Source: Methanobacteriota archaeon
GTDB taxonomy: Archaea > Thermoplasmatota > Thermoplasmata > RBG-16-68-12
Assembly (NCBI GenBank): GCA_005878635.1
Contig: VBLS01000179.1
Coordinates: 1 to 8,356 of the forward strand
Reading direction: 5' to 3'
Length of the DNA stretch: 8,356 bases
Shown: positions 5,227 to 8,356 of the stretch, one piece after another
Numbering within the stretch: position 1 is the stretch's first letter
How the letters are laid out: each line of letters starts with the position of its first letter
Notes under the pieces: model-generated
The model's input: only the letters and a program-made list of their open reading frames with translations
Told to the model about the DNA's origin: nothing
The model's database searches: none
Position numbers and translations under genes: made by a program

Positions 5227-5805
5227 CTAGGTCTTGACCGACACCGCCGGAACCGCCACGGTCCGCTCGCAGTACGGGCAGGTGACTCGTTCTTCGGGGA
5301 AGTACCAGGCGTCTACATTCCCGCCGCAATTCGGGCAGACTCCAACGAAGTGGGCCCGGCCCTCGTCCCCGTCCTGGGCGACGAACTCGTCCGCGGACCG
5401 GTCGATGACGCCCTTGACCAGGCCGTCGTCGATTGCCTCTCCGAGCAGTTTCTCGGTCTCAAACCGCGATCGTCCGATCCTCTGTGCCATGAGGTCCATC
5501 TTGATCCGGCGCTGGGACCTCGCCCAGTTCGCGAACTCGACGACGACCCGCTCGTGGCGCCACTGCCGGACCCCGAGGAGGATCGAGACGGTCCCGGGGA
5601 TGATCGTGATCGGCCCGCACAGGTACACGAGCTGCGGGACGTCCCAGAGGAACACGAGGAAGAACAGGCCGAAGAACATCGCGAATCCGCCGATCGCGAA
5701 GTAGGCGATGGACGGGAGCTCGAGGATCGAGGATCCCTGGGGCACGCGGGTTCGAGGAGGGCGCCGGTACTTCAATCCCGCGCCGTAGGAATCAGGCGAG
5801 GGCAC
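5227..5805 (-). CDS. Membrane-anchored protein with winged-helix-like region and C-terminal zinc ribbon, function unknown
   Basis: This gene encodes 192 residues. A short N-terminal tail (1-30) with many basic residues is followed by two hydrophobic segments (about 33-53, AYFAIGGFAMFFGLFFLVFL, and 60-80), probably a transmembrane hairpin. Residues 85-145 are helical and charged, with a winged-helix or PCI-like pattern (LMAQRIGRSRFETEKLLGEA, then DDGLVKGVIDRSADEFV). The C-terminus has a four-cysteine zinc ribbon, CPNC (157-160) and CPYC (176-179). The soluble part is presumably cytosolic and may bind protein or nucleic acid; I do not recognise a named family. The start is GTG at 5805-5803, with AAGG very near it and only 12 bases after the MFS stop, so the two form an operon. 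No signal peptide is evident. The architecture is clear; the function is not. Confidence 0.8.
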   Translation of the reverse strand: MPSPDSYGAGLKYRRPPRTRVPQGSSILELPSIAYFAIGGFAMFFGLFFLVFLWDVPQLVYLCGPITIIPGTVSILLGVRQWRHERVVVEFANWARSQRRIKMDLMAQRIGRSRFETEKLLGEAIDDGLVKGVIDRSADEFVAQDGDEGRAHFVGVCPNCGGNVDAWYFPEERVTCPYCERTVAVPAVSVKT

Positions 5806-5817
5806 GAACCTTGGAAT

Positions 5818-7119
5818 TCACTTGCCGTCGGGCGGGCCCGCGGGATCCGGCGACGCGCGCCGCGGCTCTTTCGCGGGCTCCCGGATGAAGGCGACCCCGG
5901 CCCCGGAAATGCCGATGAAACTGAGGGCCAGGACGGCGAAGGCGAGGGACCCGACGGCTTCCGTGAGCGCCCCGCCGAGGATCGGCCCGATGATGAGGCC
6001 GGATCCGAAGATGATCGAATAGATGCCGAAGGTCGTGCCGGAGACCGCCCGCTCGACGATGTCGCCGAGGTAGGCGAGCGCGGCGGGCGGGAACGTCCCC
6101 GCTCCCGCGGCGAGGATCGCGATGAGCGGCCACTCGGAGACGAGGAGGCCCAGATTCGATCCGGACGGAGCCGTCGCGGCCGCGAACAGGATCGAGAGGC
6201 CTCCGAAGCACGCGAGGCCGAGGGCCATGAACGGCCTCCGGAGGCGCGCGCGATCGGAGAGGCGGCCGCTGAAGGCGAGGGAGCCGCCGAGGGGCAGGCC
6301 GAGGGACGCGACGATGATGAGGAGCGACGACAGCGGCGCCGTCCCGCCCGTCCCGATGAGGTGGTCCGTGAAGCTGAGCACGTATCCGTACAAGGCCACG
6401 ACGGGGACGTAGACCGGGAGCAGCCGCCGGATGTCGCGGTTCCCGAGGACCGTCCGCAGGAGTTCGATCGTGCCGCGCTGCGGCTCCGGCATGAACTCCG
6501 TCTCCCGGACGAGGAACTGCACGATGACGACGCTCGCGGCGACTCCTAGGCCGCCCGCGGCGAGGACGACCGCCTCCGCGACGGAGGCCTTCAGGGCGAG
6601 GAATCCCGCGCCGAATCCGCCGACGAGCCCTCCGAAGGTCACGAGGTCGAAGAAGGCGAAGAGCTGCGCGCGGTTCTCCACGTTCGCGTGGTCGTTGACC
6701 ATCGCGAGGGTCGAGGCGACTTTCGCCGCGGCCCCGATGCCGAACATCGCGAAGAACACCGCGACGAGGTACGGCCTCAGGACATCCGGCGTCGGCGGGC
6801 CGATGCTCGGGATGAACAGGAAGACCGCCGCGGCGGTGATGAGGTGCGCGAGCACGAGGATCCGCTTCCGCCCCATCCGGTCGCAGAGGGCTCCGAAATA
6901 CCCGACGGTCGTGATCTCGGCGAGCGGATAGACCGCGAAGAGGAGGCCTTTCCAGAAGGCGTCCTTCGGGTCCGGGTACATCACGTGCTGCATGACCGCG
7001 ACGCCCGCGAAGGCTGCGGCCCGCATGACGAACGTGGCGAAGTAGAGGGAGGTGAGGTTCGATAGGTCGCCGGGCTCCAGATGGAACGTCTTCATCAGGA
7101 AACGCGTGAGGGGTCCCAT
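5818..7119 (-). CDS. Major facilitator superfamily (MFS) transporter
   Basis: The product has 433 residues with about twelve hydrophobic segments, the standard MFS layout of two six-helix halves. The MFS motif A is clear in the loop between helices 2 and 3 (GALCDRMGRKR, 76-86), and its counterpart is in the second half (GRLSDRARLRR, 285-295). Such permeases move small solutes, often drugs or metabolites, across the cytoplasmic membrane with an ion gradient; the substrate cannot be told. The cytosolic tail is short and polar. I chose ATG 7119 because it opens the family-like sequence MGPLTRFLMK, and because a TATA box at 7158-7165 predicts a start site about 17 bases upstream of it. The frame is open further upstream but that part is basic and unlike a transporter N-terminus. 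The membrane zinc-ribbon gene follows 12 bases after the stop. Confidence 0.9.
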   Translation of the reverse strand: MGPLTRFLMKTFHLEPGDLSNLTSLYFATFVMRAAAFAGVAVMQHVMYPDPKDAFWKGLLFAVYPLAEITTVGYFGALCDRMGRKRILVLAHLITAAAVFLFIPSIGPPTPDVLRPYLVAVFFAMFGIGAAAKVASTLAMVNDHANVENRAQLFAFFDLVTFGGLVGGFGAGFLALKASVAEAVVLAAGGLGVAASVVIVQFLVRETEFMPEPQRGTIELLRTVLGNRDIRRLLPVYVPVVALYGYVLSFTDHLIGTGGTAPLSSLLIIVASLGLPLGGSLAFSGRLSDRARLRRPFMALGLACFGGLSILFAAATAPSGSNLGLLVSEWPLIAILAAGAGTFPPAALAYLGDIVERAVSGTTFGIYSIIFGSGLIIGPILGGALTEAVGSLAFAVLALSFIGISGAGVAFIREPAKEPRRASPDPAGPPDGK

Positions 7120-7157
7120 TCGGATTCGCCGGCGCCATCCGTGCCACCGGTGAGCCA

Positions 7158-7165
7158 CGTATATG
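7158..7165 (-). promoter_or_regulatory. TATA box of the MFS operon
   Basis: CATATACG on the minus strand lies in the 161-base divergent spacer (7120-7280). It predicts transcription from about 7136 and a leader of about 17 bases. No clear Shine-Dalgarno is seen before the ATG at 7119. Confidence 0.45.
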
Positions 7166-7230
7166 AGGATGGTCCCGCGGCTCTCACCGCGTCGATTCAA
7201 GGGTCGCGACCCTGAAACTGTGGTGCGAAT

Positions 7231-7239
7231 TCTTAAGTA
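7231..7239 (+). promoter_or_regulatory. TATA box of the double zinc-ribbon gene
   Basis: TCTTAAGTA, preceded by the purine-containing GCGAAT, is centred about 26 bases before position 7261. Transcription from there would give a leader of about 20 bases that contains the AGGAGG and leads to the CTG at 7281. Confidence 0.45.
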
Positions 7240-7267
7240 GGACGGGACTCCCATGGCCGGTCCGAAT

Positions 7268-7273
7268 AGGAGG
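7268..7273 (+). promoter_or_regulatory. Perfect Shine-Dalgarno deciding the CTG start of the double zinc-ribbon gene
   Basis: AGGAGG is followed by 7 bases (ATTTCCC) and then CTG at 7281. It is the strongest ribosome site in the window and points to a codon that automated callers would not accept. Confidence 0.75.
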
Positions 7274-7280
7274 ATTTCCC

Positions 7281-8348
7281 CTGTTCTGTAACCAGTGCGG
7301 CGGTAAGATCGCGGACGGATCGGTATTCTGCAACTTGTGCGGCGCGAAGCAGGGCGTCGTCGTCCCGGCGCAGGGACCTCAGCCCGGCCTGCCGCAGGCC
7401 CCGGGCCTCCCCGGAGGGGCCGGAGGCCAACCGTACAATCCGGCCGCTCCCGTCCAAGCGGTCGCGCCTCCTCCGTTGCCGCAGAGTTTCAAGTGCAGTT
7501 CCTGCGGCGGCCCGATGAATCCGTCCTCGGGGCTCGCCCTCGTCGTGTGCGAATATTGTGGCGCCGTGACCACGATGGGCGCGGGCGGAGCCGCCCAGGT
7601 CATCCAGAAACACTTCATGCTCAACAACCGCCTGAACAACGAGACCGCGATGGAAGCCGGCGGCAAGTGGCTGAACAAAGGCATCTTCCGCCGGAAGGTG
7701 GCCGAGCGATCCGAACTCGGGGCCGTGACCCTCCGGTACGTCCCCTACTGGGTCGTCCCGACCTCGGTCGTCGCCGATTTCCAGGGGACCAAGAGCTCCG
7801 GCGTCGGCAGCGGCACGGGGATGATGATGCACGGGGACGGGAAGCAGAAGGCCGCCGGGGCGGCCCTCTTCGCCCTCTCCATCGCCGCGGCCGCGGCGAA
7901 CCAGAACCGCAACGCGCAGGTGTCTCAGCCGCAGGTCGTCCGCGTCCGGGATCGCATCCAGCTCCAGCGGAACATCCCCGTCGTCGCGGTCCGCGGGTAT
8001 GCCCAATACCAGCCCGAGGACGGGTTCACGTTCGAGCTCGCGAACAAGATGAACTTCGACAAGCGCCAGACCGGCGGGGTCGACGTGCAGAGCGGCGACA
8101 TCTCCGAGTCCGAGGCGAAGGCCCAGGCCGCGGCCCTCGCGCACAAGTTCGCGGAGCGCGAGGCGAAGAAGCGCGTCGACAACCTGGAATCGATCCAGGT
8201 CTACCCTACGACGTACGATGGAGAGCTGCTCCACGCGCCGGTGTGGTTCATGGAGTACCAGCACAAGGGCAAGCAGATGTTCATCCTCATCGACGGCGGG
8301 TCCGGGACGGTCATGAACGGAGAGAGGCCCGCGTTCGCCCTCTGGTGA
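7281..8348 (+). CDS. Protein with two zinc ribbons and a conserved C-terminal beta-rich domain, apparent CTG start; function unknown
   Basis: From CTG 7281 the product has 355 residues. An N-terminal zinc ribbon, FCNQC (C3, C6) and FCNLC (C17, C20), is followed by a Pro/Gly/Ala linker (25-68). A second ribbon has CSSC (C72, C75) and CEYC (C90, C93). The C-terminal region includes LRYVPYWVVP, an Ala-rich segment (about 171-188, possibly membrane-associated or a loop), an acidic/basic helix (ESEAKAQAAALAHKFAEREA) and a final APVWFMEYQHKGKQMFILID followed by GGSGTV. This tail resembles bacterial and archaeal zinc-ribbon proteins ending in a PVW-x-YKGK-type strand pair; their role is not known. 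Starting at the next usual codon (TTG 7335) would delete three of the four cysteines of the first ribbon, so the CTG, which gives the family-like start MFC, is preferred. An in-frame ATA at 7266 is the only near alternative. The gene diverges from the MFS operon. Confidence 0.85.
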   Translation: MFCNQCGGKIADGSVFCNLCGAKQGVVVPAQGPQPGLPQAPGLPGGAGGQPYNPAAPVQAVAPPPLPQSFKCSSCGGPMNPSSGLALVVCEYCGAVTTMGAGGAAQVIQKHFMLNNRLNNETAMEAGGKWLNKGIFRRKVAERSELGAVTLRYVPYWVVPTSVVADFQGTKSSGVGSGTGMMMHGDGKQKAAGAALFALSIAAAAANQNRNAQVSQPQVVRVRDRIQLQRNIPVVAVRGYAQYQPEDGFTFELANKMNFDKRQTGGVDVQSGDISESEAKAQAAALAHKFAEREAKKRVDNLESIQVYPTTYDGELLHAPVWFMEYQHKGKQMFILIDGGSGTVMNGERPAFALW

Positions 8349-8356
8349 GGGATCGG

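Noticed and set aside
5122..6549. A 475-codon plus-strand open frame across the membrane zinc-ribbon and MFS genes
   Set aside because: Its Arg/Glu/Asp-rich composition is without domains and it crosses two real genes and a spacer; it is an antisense shadow.
5792..7147. A 451-codon minus-strand frame overlapping the MFS gene
   Set aside because: It is made of Arg/Pro/Ala-rich frame-shifted sequence, whereas the overlapping frame has twelve hydrophobic segments and MFS motif A.
7233..8264. A 343-codon minus-strand frame opposite the double zinc-ribbon gene
   Set aside because: There are no motifs and the composition is typical of an antisense frame; the plus-strand frame has eight ordered cysteines and a good ribosome site.

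Overview
The window is archaeal, most likely from a high-GC member of the Thermoplasmatota. The evidence is an archaeal-type str operon (uS12, uS7, aEF2, EF1A) on the minus strand, archaeal TATA boxes with short leaders, GTG and TTG starts, and an aEF2 N-terminus that resembles Thermoplasmatota homologues as I remember them. No alignment was run. Genes are tightly packed, and many long open frames on the opposite strand are GC artefacts.

Reading the minus strand from high to low coordinates, the right half begins with an MFS permease (7119-5818). It is followed 12 bases later by a small membrane protein with a cytosolic winged-helix-like region and a C-terminal zinc ribbon (5805-5227). An AT-rich promoter/operator segment (5026-5061) then drives a type II toxin-antitoxin pair of VapBC type (ribbon-helix-helix antitoxin 5007-4777, PIN toxin 4776-4372), whose genes abut with no spacer. 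Next come uS12 (4276-3848), uS7 (3842-3087) and aEF2 (3001-803). A Nudix-like protein with a damaged catalytic box (725-171) follows, and finally the first 21 codons of EF1A (63-1, cut by the window edge). TATA boxes are visible ahead of uS12, aEF2 and EF1A, so the translation genes are probably served by several promoters.

One gene lies on the plus strand, divergent from the MFS gene. It encodes a 355-residue protein with two zinc ribbons (7281-8348) and apparently starts at CTG, placed 7 bases after a perfect AGGAGG.

The translation genes supply decoding-centre protein uS12, head protein uS7, the translocase aEF2 and the aminoacyl-tRNA carrier EF1A. The less ordinary points are the Nudix-like insertion between aEF2 and EF1A, a Pro/Ala-rich N-terminal extension on uS7 started at TTG and apparently grown by a 75-base in-frame duplication, the VapBC pair directly upstream of uS12, the CTG start, and two zinc-ribbon proteins of unknown function flanking the transporter. 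I see no insertion sequence, CRISPR array, rRNA or tRNA. No single clearly new system stands out; the zinc-ribbon/MFS cluster and the Nudix-like protein are the best candidates for new biology.
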